Source: DASQYE01 sp036389675 | GTDB lineage: Bacteria > Acidobacteriota > Blastocatellia > Pyrinomonadales > Pyrinomonadaceae | Direction of reading: 5' to 3' | Assembly: GCA_036389675.1 (NCBI GenBank) | Contig: DASVWI010000015.1 | Coordinates: 62,001-126,000 of the forward strand | Length of the DNA stretch: 64,000 nucleotides | In this document: positions 32,994-41,367 of the stretch, piece by piece | How the letters are laid out: each line of letters opens with the position of its first letter | Numbering within the stretch: position 1 is the first letter of the stretch | The notes under the pieces: model-generated | Database searches by the model: none | What the model was told of the DNA's origin: nothing | The model's input: only the letters and a program-made list of their open reading frames with translations | Made by a program: the position numbers and the translations under genes

Positions 32994-34057
32994 ATTCCAG
33001 CGAATCTTTTATTCTGGCTCCCTTCGGCGCGCTTTATGGCGTGGTGACGCGCGCGCGGCTGGCGCTCTATGATGGCGGCTGGCTGCGCGTTCAACGCGTG
33101 GATGTGCCCGTTATAAGCGTCGGCAATATCACTGCGGGTGGAACCGGCAAGACACCTTTGGTGGAGTGGCTCGCGCGCGCCGTCGCCCTCTGGGAGCGTA
33201 AGCGCGTCTGCATACTGACGCGCGGTTACGGTCGGTCAAACGAGCGTGAGCGCGTCGTAGTTTCGGACGGCACGCGACTGCTGGCAACGGCGCGCGAGGG
33301 AGGCGACGAGCCGCTGTTGCTGGCCGAGTCGCTCCTGGGTGTGGCCGCGGTCGTCAGCGATGCTGATCGCGTCTCAGCGGCGCGCTGGGCGATAAAGAAT
33401 CTGGGCAGCGAGGTTTTTATCCTCGATGATGGATTTCAGCATCTACGCATAGCGCGCGACCTGAACATAGTAACGGTGGATGGGACTGACCCTTTCGGCG
33501 GCGGGCGTCTGCTTCCGCGCGGGCGTCTGCGCGAGCCGGTCCGGGGACTGAAGCGCGCAGACCTGATCGTCGTCACGCGCGCAGAACAGGCCGTAGAGAT
33601 CGATCGGCTGCAAATTGAATTGGAGCGTTTGAGCGGCGGGCGTCCGGTGCTTTTCTCAAGAGCGCGAACACGCGCCGTGCGGGCTCTGGCCGACACGGGC
33701 GCGAGCGAAAGGGTGAGCGCAGGCTCTTTGCCACAGCCCTTCGCCGCCTTCTGCGCTATCGGGAATCCGGGCGCATTCTTCGCGCACCTGCGAGGCGACG
33801 GCCACACTCTGACTTACACGCGCGCCTTTCCAGATCATCACGTCTACACGCAGGCGGATGCCGCGTCGCTCGCGCGTGACGCGAAGGATGCTGGTGCGGA
33901 ATTGTTGCTCACGACGGCTAAGGATGCCGTCAAGCTCAGGTCGCTGCGGTTCGACCTGCCCTGCTATGTTCTGGAGATCGAGCTTGAGTTTGACGACGAG
34001 ACGAGCCTTGGCAGGCGTATAGATGAAACCCTCTCCACATTCAAACGGCCTGCCTGA
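32990..34057 (+). CDS. lpxK: Tetraacyldisaccharide 4'-kinase LpxK
   Basis: 355 residues, starting in an ATGA overlap with waaA. P-loop GGTGKTP has Lys54; further conserved parts are LTRGYGR, DDGFQHLRI and GGGRLLPRGRLREP, all LpxK hallmarks. It phosphorylates the 4' position of lipid IV-A precursor, at the inner membrane face, before Kdo addition by WaaA. The stop codon is within the stem of the terminator at 34045. Confidence 0.95.
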   Translation: MNSSESFILAPFGALYGVVTRARLALYDGGWLRVQRVDVPVISVGNITAGGTGKTPLVEWLARAVALWERKRVCILTRGYGRSNERERVVVSDGTRLLATAREGGDEPLLLAESLLGVAAVVSDADRVSAARWAIKNLGSEVFILDDGFQHLRIARDLNIVTVDGTDPFGGGRLLPRGRLREPVRGLKRADLIVVTRAEQAVEIDRLQIELERLSGGRPVLFSRARTRAVRALADTGASERVSAGSLPQPFAAFCAIGNPGAFFAHLRGDGHTLTYTRAFPDHHVYTQADAASLARDAKDAGAELLLTTAKDAVKLRSLRFDLPCYVLEIELEFDDETSLGRRIDETLSTFKRPA

Positions 34058-34073
34058 TCGTCAGGCAGGCCGT
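34045..34073. terminator. 13-bp perfect stem between convergent genes
   Basis: ACGGCCTGCCTGA (34045-34057) pairs exactly with TCAGGCAGGCCGT (34061-34073) over a 3-base loop. The lpxK stop (TGA, 34055) is inside the left arm. The convergent kinase gene ends 18 bases further on. Not of the heptamer class. Confidence 0.7.
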
Positions 34074-34090
34074 CTGGAAAATTCCTTCAA

Positions 34091-35788
34091 CTATGGAAGA
34101 GCAGGTTGACCGTCGGCGGGCGGCTGAGCGGGCGTATCCGTGGGCAGCTCTGGCTTGGGCAGCTCTCTTTGCCTCTTCTTAGGTTTAGGCGTCGGGGCTG
34201 GCGGTGGCTCGTCGGAATCCTCCGGCTCCGCGCTCGGCTCCGGCGTGGGTGACTTGCGGCCCTCCGGGTTGTCCTCGGCGGGCCTCTCTTCCGGCTGATC
34301 TTCGGGCTTGGGCGCGGCGTTGTTGTTCTTCGGCGCGTCGTCGCCGCGTCGCGCGTTCGAATTAGCGGCGGCTGGCGTGGGCTCTGTCGTCTGGCCTCCG
34401 CCTGAGTTCGTGGAATTAGAGTTGGAAGTGGTGTTCGACGTGTTGCTGCCGGCGATGCCGCGCTCGCCCTGTCCTGTGGGCGATTGCATGGGCTGCACGG
34501 GCTGGCCGCTCGGGTCTACGCTGAGCGGCGTGTTCTGCTGGTTCGTGGTCGGTTGGCCGGGGTTGCGCGTCAGCGCCCAGATGACGCCGAAGACGACCAG
34601 CAGACCCACGGCTGCCGGAATAAGGATGCGCCATGGGTTGAAAGCGTCAGCCGGAGGCGGCGCGTCGTGGTAGATGACCGCTTCGTCTTCGATCACCTCT
34701 TCGCCTGATCTGGGGCGAACGATGGTCGCCTCGTCACGCTCCTCGTTGGCCGTGTCGCGCGTCATGTCGCTCGCGTTGGTCGGCACGACGATGCGGTTGG
34801 TCGAGCGGTCGTCGCCAGACGCGACCGTGCCGGCGACGGCAGGTGCGCTGTCTTCGGCGGCTGCGCTCAACGCTTCGGACAGCTCGCCCGCCGATTGATA
34901 CCGCTCTTCGGGTCGCTTAGCCATCGCCCGCGCGACGACGCGCCCGACCGCCGCAGAAACATCCTTGCGCTCGTCGAGCACGGAAGGCGCGGGCTCCTGC
35001 AAATGCTTCATCATGATCGCGGTCGGGGATTCACCTATGAAAGGGACGTGACCGACCAGCAGCTCGTAGAGGATGACGCCCAGAGAGTAGATGTCCGAGC
35101 GTGCGTCCAGTTCCGATGCCTGCGAGCATTGCTCGGGCGACATGTACTGCGGCGTGCCTATGATCAGGTTGGGCGAGGTCAGGGCGGGGTCTGTGTTGCC
35201 GACCGACTCCTGAATCTTGGCGATCCCGAAATCGAGCACCTTGGCCCAATCGCCGCCGCCCACGTCGATGAGCATGATGTTGTCGCTCTTGAGGTCGCGG
35301 TGGATGACGCCTTCGGCGTGCGCCGCGTCGAGCGCGCCGCAGACCTGCCGTATGATCTCCACGATGCGCGGCAAAGCCATCGGGCCTTCCTGATTAATCA
35401 CCTCCTTGAGAGTCCTGCCGTGGAGGTATTCCATGATGAGGAAGACGACGCCGTTTTGCGATTCGCCGAAATCCGTGACGTTCAGGGCATGCGGGTGAGA
35501 GATGCGGGAAGCTGCGCGGGCTTCGCGAGAGAAGCGTGCGACGATCTTATCATCGGCGGCCAGCGCCGGATGCAGCACCTTGATGGCAACGGTTTTGTCC
35601 ATCAGGATGTGCGTGCCGCGATAGACAGTGCCCATGCCGCCGTGGCTCAGGAATTCTTCAACGCGATACTTGTCGGCCAGCGTTTGACCTATCAGACCGT
35701 CATCAGGCTTCGCAAGGACAGACCCGTCGCTCGGACACAGCGTGACTGTGTCCTCGTAGGTCTTCTCACACTTCGGACATTTCTTCAT
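34091..35788 (-). CDS. Membrane Ser/Thr protein kinase with zinc ribbon
   Basis: 565 residues. N-terminal zinc ribbon CPKCEKTYEDTVTLCPSDGS (residues 4-22), kinase domain about 35-300 (ATP-loop GGMGTVYRG, VAIKVLH, catalytic HRDLKSDN, DFGIAK), a single membrane segment (RILIPAAVGLLVVFGVIWAL, near residue 400), then a Pro/Asn/Thr-rich tail predicted outside. This PknB-like architecture is frequent in Acidobacteriota. Target unknown. A GGAG site precedes the ATG. Confidence 0.93.
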   Translation of the reverse strand: MKKCPKCEKTYEDTVTLCPSDGSVLAKPDDGLIGQTLADKYRVEEFLSHGGMGTVYRGTHILMDKTVAIKVLHPALAADDKIVARFSREARAASRISHPHALNVTDFGESQNGVVFLIMEYLHGRTLKEVINQEGPMALPRIVEIIRQVCGALDAAHAEGVIHRDLKSDNIMLIDVGGGDWAKVLDFGIAKIQESVGNTDPALTSPNLIIGTPQYMSPEQCSQASELDARSDIYSLGVILYELLVGHVPFIGESPTAIMMKHLQEPAPSVLDERKDVSAAVGRVVARAMAKRPEERYQSAGELSEALSAAAEDSAPAVAGTVASGDDRSTNRIVVPTNASDMTRDTANEERDEATIVRPRSGEEVIEDEAVIYHDAPPPADAFNPWRILIPAAVGLLVVFGVIWALTRNPGQPTTNQQNTPLSVDPSGQPVQPMQSPTGQGERGIAGSNTSNTTSNSNSTNSGGGQTTEPTPAAANSNARRGDDAPKNNNAAPKPEDQPEERPAEDNPEGRKSPTPEPSAEPEDSDEPPPAPTPKPKKRQRELPKPELPTDTPAQPPADGQPALP

Positions 35789-35849
35789 CTACGACTCCGG
35801 CCTCGCCCCCATCTGTTTGAACGAGAATGATCTTGAGCGTATCACACGA

Positions 35850-35934
35850 AAACAACAAAAGTAAAAAGATAAAAAGCAAAAGTTTCCAAGCATTCTTTGG
35901 TTTGCCCTTTGGGCTTTGCTCTTTTGCCTTTATC
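35850..35934. repeat. Heptamer inverted repeat, family D (AAAAGGCAAAAG-like)
   Basis: Left arm AAAAGTA AAAAGAT AAAAAGC AAAAG (35856-35882) and right arm TTTGCCC TTTGGGC TTTGCTC TTTTGCC (35898 on), both with period 7. It lies between divergent genes: kinase (minus) and flavoprotein (plus). Related to the element at 60671. AT-rich compared with neighbours, so it probably also contains promoter-like sequence. Confidence 0.7.
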
Positions 35935-36002
35935 ATGGCCGACGGCAACACTTTATCTTGGGTGTCAATCTAAAAACCCTCGTTCGTGAAAGGGCCGTTC
36001 GT

Positions 36003-37355
36003 GTGAAAGAAAGGCTGCTCATCATCGGCGGCGTCGCGGCTGGGCTGGCGGCGGCCATGGAAGCGCGACGCCGCGCGCCCGAAGCGGAGATAAAGGTGCT
36101 GGAAAAAACGGGCGACATCTCCTACGGCGCGTGCGGCCTGCCCTACGTCGTCGCCGGGCTCATCCCGAACATCGAGCGGCTCGTCCTGCACACCCCCGAC
36201 TACTTTAGAGACAAGCACGGCATCACTCTACACCTTCACAGCGAAGCGCAGGAGATTCTGCCCGCCAAATCTCTTGTGCGAGTACATACGAACGGCGAAG
36301 TGCGGGAGTTCGGCTACACGCGCCTCGTCATCGCTACTGGCGCGGCTGCTATTTGCCCGCCGCTGCCGGGCCACGAGCTGGATGGCCTGCACGTCATGCG
36401 TCATCTGGGGGACGGACGGCGCACGCTTGAGTATATCGAGCGCAGGCGACCGCGCCGCGCAGTCGTGGTCGGCGCTGGCTACATAGGGCTTGAGATGGCC
36501 GAAGCTTTTCAAACGCGCGGGCTGCTGACGACTATTATCGAAGCTTCCGATCAGGTCATGAGCACGCTCGGGGGCAGCCTGCGCGACCGCGTCGTAGACG
36601 AGTTGCAAAGTCGCGGCGTCCGCGTCCATTTCGGCGAGAAGGTCAAAGGGTTCGAGGGCGGAGCTTTGGGCGTCGAGCGTGTTGTGACGGAGACGGGCCG
36701 CACGGTCGAAGCGGATATAGTCTCAATCGGCGTCGGGGTGAAACCCAATGCGTGGCTCGCGCGGGATGCCGGGATAGAACTGGGCGAGAGCGGAGCGATA
36801 CGGACGGACGCGCAGATGCTTACGAATGTGGCGAACATTTACGCGGCTGGCGATTGCTGCGAAGTCATGCACCGCGTCTCGGGTCGAAGCGTCTGGTTTC
36901 CGCTGGGCCAGCCAGCCGTCAGGCAGGGCTGGATCGCGGGAGCAAACGGGGGAGGCGCGGACGGGGCGAGGGAGCGATACGCGGGTGTCGTCGGCACAAA
37001 CGTCGTCAAGGTATTCGGGCTGGAGGTCGGGCGCACTGGTCTTTCGGAAGCGGAGGCGCGCGCAGCGGGCTTTGATGCGGCTTCGGTCGAGAGCGAAACG
37101 GCTTCACGCGCGGGCTATTATCCGGGCGGCTCGAAAATCCTCACGCGCCTGATCTTTGATCGCAGTGGCCGCCTGCTCGGCGCGCAAATGATCGGGCACG
37201 AAGGCGTCGCGCAGCGCATAGATGTTTACGCCGCCGCGCTCTACAGTGCGCTCAAGGTCGAGGACATAGAGCGTTTCGATCTGGCTTACGCCCCACCCTA
37301 CGCCCCGACCATTGACCCAATCCTTCGCGCCGCGCATAAGGCCCACAAATCATAA
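36003..37355 (+). CDS. CoA-disulfide reductase-like/NADH oxidase-family flavoprotein
   Basis: 450 residues from the GTG at 36003 (VKERLLIIGG), which gives the canonical FAD-binding start; earlier frame has no signal. FAD motif IIGGVAAGLAAA, single active cysteine Cys44 in SYGACGLPYVVAG, NAD motif VVGAGYIGLEMAEAF, and FAD motif NIYAAGDCCEV. The single catalytic cysteine places it in the NOX/CoADR group, which reduces CoA disulfide, persulfide or O2. Which substrate cannot be told. C-terminal dimerisation domain complete. Ends at the terminator at 37367. Confidence 0.9.
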   Translation: MKERLLIIGGVAAGLAAAMEARRRAPEAEIKVLEKTGDISYGACGLPYVVAGLIPNIERLVLHTPDYFRDKHGITLHLHSEAQEILPAKSLVRVHTNGEVREFGYTRLVIATGAAAICPPLPGHELDGLHVMRHLGDGRRTLEYIERRRPRRAVVVGAGYIGLEMAEAFQTRGLLTTIIEASDQVMSTLGGSLRDRVVDELQSRGVRVHFGEKVKGFEGGALGVERVVTETGRTVEADIVSIGVGVKPNAWLARDAGIELGESGAIRTDAQMLTNVANIYAAGDCCEVMHRVSGRSVWFPLGQPAVRQGWIAGANGGGADGARERYAGVVGTNVVKVFGLEVGRTGLSEAEARAAGFDAASVESETASRAGYYPGGSKILTRLIFDRSGRLLGAQMIGHEGVAQRIDVYAAALYSALKVEDIERFDLAYAPPYAPTIDPILRAAHKAHKS

Positions 37356-37366
37356 GACAAGGCGAG

Positions 37367-37403
37367 GGGTGAGGTGAGCGCCCCCCGGTCGCTCACCTCA
37401 CCC
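37367..37403. terminator. 14-bp perfect stem between convergent genes
   Basis: GGGTGAGGTGAGCG (37367-37380) and CGCTCACCTCACCC (37390-37403), perfectly complementary, loop of 9. Followed by TTCATGATC; no strong T-tract, but the position between convergent genes supports a bidirectional terminator. Confidence 0.65.
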
Positions 37404-37432
37404 TTCATGATCATCCTGAGCGGGAAAAGCGC

Positions 37433-38581
37433 TCATCTGGCTTCCGTGTGGACGATACGAACGTCGAAGCTCCCGCTGTTGTCGTTGTAGTTGTCGTCGT
37501 TGACGAGCAGAAAGAGCCTTCCGTCCGTCGGCACGGTCAGTTGTAGCTGTGTGCCGACGAAGAAGGCTTGCGTGACCTGTCCGTCCGGCAGGCGTATGAA
37601 GCCTATGAGCGCGCCGACGCCTGCGCTCGGAACCGGATAACTGCCGATGATTGAGGATGCCCCGCCGACACGACCGCCTTCGGGCGAGACCACACCGGCC
37701 CTTCGCCCGGCGGTGATATTGCCTGACCCAGTAATCGTCAACTGGTCGCCCGCGCGCACGTCAATGCCCGTGTCCACACCGTTGCGTAGATTCGCGGGCA
37801 CGCTGATCATCTTTTCAATTGGCGTGCGATTATCCCTGCCCGGCCTGTTGCCCTGATCCATATCCCCGCGCGTGCGGCGGCGCACCGGCGCAGGATTGTC
37901 TCGGCGGCTTCGGCCAAACAGGTCATTATTGTCATCGCGGTCATCGTTGGCCGCACGCATCTCTCGCTCGGCGCGCACCTGCACGCTGAATGAGCCGCGC
38001 GCGTCCGTATAGCTGCTGCGGTTGGCCGTCAGGTAAAGGCGTCCATCGCGGTCTGCGACGAACTCGCGGCTCAATCCCAGCTCAAGAATCGGCGAAGTCG
38101 GGTCGTTGCCGACAGCTCCGATAAGCACGCCCTCGGCGGCGCGCGGGAGCGGAGAGTTCGGGTCTGTCGAGCTGGACAACCCGTCGGGCGTGATGCGCGT
38201 GCGTCCGGCGTAGATAGTGCCGGAGGCGCTGACCTGCACGCGCTGGCCGCGCCGTAGGTCAACGCCGCTGTCGACCCAGTTCGGCCCAAGCGCCACGTCG
38301 ACCGTGCGCGATTCGAAGCGCGCATCGTCAAGCGAGCGTCCTTCAATCTCGATTCGCTCGATCTCGTTGGGCCGGAAGAAGACTATGTCTCCGACGGCGA
38401 GCGCCGGGACGGTTGTGCCCTGAGCGGGGCGTGCCTCGTTGACGCGCACGACGAAGCGTCCGTTCATAAAGCCGAGCACAGTTCCCTGCACCCTTCGGCC
38501 ATCGCGCAGAAAGACCGTGTCAGCCGCGACGAGCGAAGCAGCCATGATCGTCAGCAAAAATGCGAGAATGATTTTTCTCAT
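37433..38581 (-). CDS. Exported protein with two PA-IL-like (LecA-like) lectin domains
   Basis: 382 residues from the ATG at 38581. Signal peptide (MRKIILAFLLTIMAASLVA). A small SH3-like part (TVFLRDGRRVQGTVLGF) precedes two similar domains, about 100-210 and 265-380. Each contains a WVDSGVDLRRGQ or GVDTGIDVRAGDQ motif, a GVLIG/GALIGF turn and a DGRLYLTAN/DGRLFLLVNDD end, the layout of PA-I galactophilic lectin-like domains. Ca and sugar ligands are plausible but unproven. A charged, Arg-rich linker separates them. Surface or periplasmic. Confidence 0.8.
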   Translation of the reverse strand: MRKIILAFLLTIMAASLVAADTVFLRDGRRVQGTVLGFMNGRFVVRVNEARPAQGTTVPALAVGDIVFFRPNEIERIEIEGRSLDDARFESRTVDVALGPNWVDSGVDLRRGQRVQVSASGTIYAGRTRITPDGLSSSTDPNSPLPRAAEGVLIGAVGNDPTSPILELGLSREFVADRDGRLYLTANRSSYTDARGSFSVQVRAEREMRAANDDRDDNNDLFGRSRRDNPAPVRRRTRGDMDQGNRPGRDNRTPIEKMISVPANLRNGVDTGIDVRAGDQLTITGSGNITAGRRAGVVSPEGGRVGGASSIIGSYPVPSAGVGALIGFIRLPDGQVTQAFFVGTQLQLTVPTDGRLFLLVNDDNYNDNSGSFDVRIVHTEAR

Positions 38582-38828
38582 AGGTCTCTTCCTCAACCGA
38601 CCCGCCCCAGTTCGAGGCCGGGTCTGGCTTGTCACGCTAGGGGCGGGGCGGTCAGACTGAACATCTTCAAAACCCCTCGCGTGGATAAGTTGTCTGAAAG
38701 GGGGCTAAATTTAAACGGGGAGAAGGCGAAGGCTGCTGCCGGGTCGTTTTAATTAGCGGGGAACGATCAGCAGTATAGCATCGAATGCAGGGCAAGGTGT
38801 ATACCGATTATGATCTGTGTAGAAATGG

Positions 38829-38870
38829 AATGCGGGCGAGACCCGAACCGCCTGGAGTCTCGCCCGTATT
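38829..38870 (-). terminator. Terminator of the nuo/atp run
   Basis: AATGCGGGCGAGAC (38829-38842) pairs with GTCTCGCCCGTATT (38857-38870), one G-U pair, 14-base loop. It lies 29 bases after the atpE stop on the minus strand, at the end of the long co-directional run. Confidence 0.75.
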
Positions 38871-38898
38871 CATGTCGTGCGCCGATTCTGGAAATCGT

Positions 38899-39219
38899 CT
38901 AGACCTTAACGAAGACGATGAGCAGCGCGAAGAGCACGAGCGATTCGATCAGAGCCAGACCGAGAATCATCATGGTCTGAATACGACCGGCAGCGCCGGG
39001 GTTGCGCGCCGCGCCCTCGACCGCCGACGCCGCGATGCGCGACTGGCCGATTGCGCCCAGACCCGCCGCGATGGCGAAACCGAACCCGGCGGCCAGTGCC
39101 TTATACTTGTTCACGCTCGCGTCATTATCCGCGGCGGCCTGCGTGGCCTGCGCCAGAGCGGGCGCGGCGGCCATCAACACGCCGAGCACGCTGAAGAATG
39201 CCAATCTCAATTTTCTCAT
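38899..39219 (-). CDS. atpE: F0 ATP synthase subunit c with cleavable leader
   Basis: 106 residues from the ATG at 39219 (MRKLRLAFF). The first about 24 residues look like a signal peptide (cleavage near ALAQA), unusual but known in some phyla. The mature hairpin has GFGFAIAAGLGAIGQS (Gln59) and a second helix MMILGLALIESLVLFALL with the ion-carrying Glu92 followed by Ser93. The loop ARNPGAAG matches c-subunits. Last gene of the atpZ-I-B-E run; 340 bases separate it from atpB. Confidence 0.93.
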   Translation of the reverse strand: MRKLRLAFFSVLGVLMAAAPALAQATQAAADNDASVNKYKALAAGFGFAIAAGLGAIGQSRIAASAVEGAARNPGAAGRIQTMMILGLALIESLVLFALLIVFVKV

Positions 39220-39558
39220 CTCTCTTTTCCTCTCAAATGTTTTGTCGTCGGCGAAAGAAGAGATCGAGAGCGGAAGAGTAGACCCCTTGACGCTTCGTTT
39301 ATGATTTCGCCTGCCTCCGGTATGCAGCCGCCCCTCGTACAACGGCGCTCCAGCGATGCCGGCACTTTCTCAGGCTTTCCCTCAAAGCGTGGAAAGCCGG
39401 TTATCCCCGCGTCTAAGCTTCTCTTTCTCTATCGAGCAACTGATTCTCTTTCGCGTCCGAGCTGTTTCCCTAAGGTCTTGCGCCTAGACGTGCGCGGGCG
39501 CGCCTGCCCGCGTCGCCTGCCCGTGCGCCCTTACTATTAGTAGAGCAACTGTCAAAAC
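39220..39558 (-). other. 339-bp gap between atpB and atpE
   Basis: The minus strand holds TTGACA near the atpB end but no correctly spaced -10 was identified. G/C-rich runs with repeated GGGCAGGCG (about 39505-39530) stand near its upstream end. No gene or strong hairpin seen. This is the largest non-coding interval in the respiratory run and may carry a promoter or translational control site that increases subunit c. Confidence 0.35.
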
Positions 39559-40494
39559 TTATGCCGGGACGATCAAGTTATCATCGGCGTGCGCTGCCTC
39601 ACCGTGATGCTCGTGATCGTCGTGCGGCGGATGCGAAACCTCGCTGATATAAACCATCGAAAGAAGCACGAAAACGAACGTCTGTATGAAAGCGACGAAC
39701 AGGCCGAGCGGCATCAGGAGCACCGGCACTATCCATTGAGTGTAGGGCGGAGCAAGGTTGGCTATATTCGCCGACACGGCTTCGTCCGCGAACATGTTGC
39801 CGAAAAGGCGCAGGCCGAGCGATAGCGGCCTGACCAGATTCCCCACCAGCTCGATGAAAAAGATCAGCGGCGCTATCCACCAGATCGGCCCGGCCAGATG
39901 GCCCAGATGGCCCAGCAACCCGTTCTCCCTGATACCGATGTAGTTGTAATAGACGAACGAACTCAGCCCGAGCGCGAAGGTGACGTTGACGGAGGCCGTC
40001 GGCGACATGAACAGCGGGAAGAAACCCAGTATGTTCGAGAATAGTATGAGGACGGCGAAGGTCGCGACGACGGGAAAGTATTTCAACCCGTGTGGGCCAA
40101 CGATGTCCACCAGCATATTGCGTATCGCCAGCACGCCGACTTCCAGCGCCTGCTGCCCGTGCGAAGGCTCGGACTCCGACAGCTTGCGCTTGAACAGAAA
40201 GATGACCAGCAGGCTGATCAGGCACGCGATGACGAACATCACCGTGTACCATGGGATGGCATTCTCCGGCGAATACTTGACGCCCCAGGCCCTCTCGGCG
40301 TCCGTGTGAAAGATACTGAAGAAGCGATCCCACAGCGGCTTGGTGTATGTGATCTGGAAGTGATAGACGGGCTCGCCGAAATAGTGATTGAGCTTTTCTA
40401 CGATGAGCGGGGTGTGGTGCGCGGACTTCTCCGCCGCCTTCCCCACGGCTTCCGGATGAGCAGCCTCTTCCGTTGAGCTAAGTAGCCAGAACAT
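39559..40494 (-). CDS. atpB: F0 ATP synthase subunit a
   Basis: 311 residues, longer than E. coli (271) due to N- and C-terminal tails. Membrane helices with the essential arginine in RPLSLGLRLFGNMFAD, which faces the c-ring, and the half-channel helix YISEVSHPP. A His/Asp-rich C-terminus (HPPHDDHEHHGEAAH). It forms the proton (or sodium) half-channels. Follows atpI by 3 bases. Confidence 0.95.
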   Translation of the reverse strand: MFWLLSSTEEAAHPEAVGKAAEKSAHHTPLIVEKLNHYFGEPVYHFQITYTKPLWDRFFSIFHTDAERAWGVKYSPENAIPWYTVMFVIACLISLLVIFLFKRKLSESEPSHGQQALEVGVLAIRNMLVDIVGPHGLKYFPVVATFAVLILFSNILGFFPLFMSPTASVNVTFALGLSSFVYYNYIGIRENGLLGHLGHLAGPIWWIAPLIFFIELVGNLVRPLSLGLRLFGNMFADEAVSANIANLAPPYTQWIVPVLLMPLGLFVAFIQTFVFVLLSMVYISEVSHPPHDDHEHHGEAAHADDNLIVPA

Positions 40495-40497
40495 TCC

Positions 40498-40929
40498 TTA
40501 GTTTTCCTCTCGATAAACGATGGCGAAATATAGTTGCGTCAGAGCTTCGAGCATGACGGCGGCGGCGAATGAGCACAATCCGGCAATCGTCGCGCCGATG
40601 GAAACGAGATCGAGCGTATAGGCTGCGGCCACGACGAGGGCGACGATCACGTACCGCAGGACATACCGGGCCGCGACCAGACGCGGCCCTCTGCGGCCCG
40701 CCCCACTGAAGACCGCCGCGAGCGAAGTTCGCAGCCAGTAATGATTGAAGAAAGAGAGAGTGCCCCCGAGCAGCAGCCCGGCGGTCACGCGCCACGACGC
40801 AAACGTCAGGCTGAGGAGCACACTGAGCGCGACCGCCACGCACATCCCGCGCAGGAGTCGACGCTCAAGGGCCGACCCCTCGCCGTAAGCGAACGCACCT
40901 GTCCCGGCATTGTCAGCTATCTCATTCAT
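40498..40929 (-). CDS. atpI: ATP synthase accessory protein AtpI
   Basis: 143 residues from the ATG at 40929 (MNEIADNAG), since the frame upstream has no start signal. Predicted four-helix membrane protein (VALSVLLSLTFASW, GLLLGGTLSFFNHYWLR), typical of the AtpI/DUF4149 family that helps assemble the c-ring. Divergent in sequence, so the name rests largely on size, topology and position between atpZ and atpB. Confidence 0.8.
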   Translation of the reverse strand: MNEIADNAGTGAFAYGEGSALERRLLRGMCVAVALSVLLSLTFASWRVTAGLLLGGTLSFFNHYWLRTSLAAVFSGAGRRGPRLVAARYVLRYVIVALVVAAAYTLDLVSIGATIAGLCSFAAAVMLEALTQLYFAIVYREEN

Positions 40930-41130
40930 ATATAAAGCTGGTAATTTTACATGCGCGCGCGGGCGCTGTCGAGTTGTGAAAGGCGTGGAATGAATTAACG
41001 AGGGAGGGACAGAGACGGGTACGAACACATTAAACCCAGCGGAGAGCACGCGCGCGATCATCGACCCGGACGCAGGCGGTCAGGCTGCCCATGATTTTGA
41101 TGGAGGATTTAGTGCTTATGCGACGGGTCG

Positions 41131-41352
41131 TCAATCAATCTTTGAGGTGAGGCGAACGAATTCGTAGAGGCCGAGCGCTGAGCCCAGAACGATGCCGACG
41201 ACCATGAGCCATGGGGTTGTGCCCAGCCAGCGATCAAGCAGCCAACCGAGGCCCAGCAGTGTGACCACCGAAAAGAAGAGCGAGAGGGCGGCGGCATAGG
41301 CAATACTGCTTTTACGGTTTACGCTTTCTTCTTCCTCGTCTCGTTCGCCCAT
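41131..41352 (-). CDS. atpZ: AtpZ/AtpQ-like membrane protein
   Basis: 73 residues with GAGGGGAGG upstream. Charged N-terminus then two membrane helices (YAAALSLFFSVVTLLGLGWLL and WLMVVGIVLGSALGLYEF) with the family loop LDRWLGTTPW. AtpZ-like proteins accompany F0 genes and take part in divalent-cation transport or assembly in some bacteria. It starts the F0 cluster and stands 15 bases downstream of the radical SAM gene. Confidence 0.85.
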   Translation of the reverse strand: MGERDEEEESVNRKSSIAYAAALSLFFSVVTLLGLGWLLDRWLGTTPWLMVVGIVLGSALGLYEFVRLTSKID

Positions 41353-41367
41353 GGCCTCCCCTCATCT

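Noticed and set aside
34895..35830. 311-codon plus-strand frame opposite the kinase
   Set aside because: Shadow of the kinase gene with Arg/Asp/Val-rich composition.
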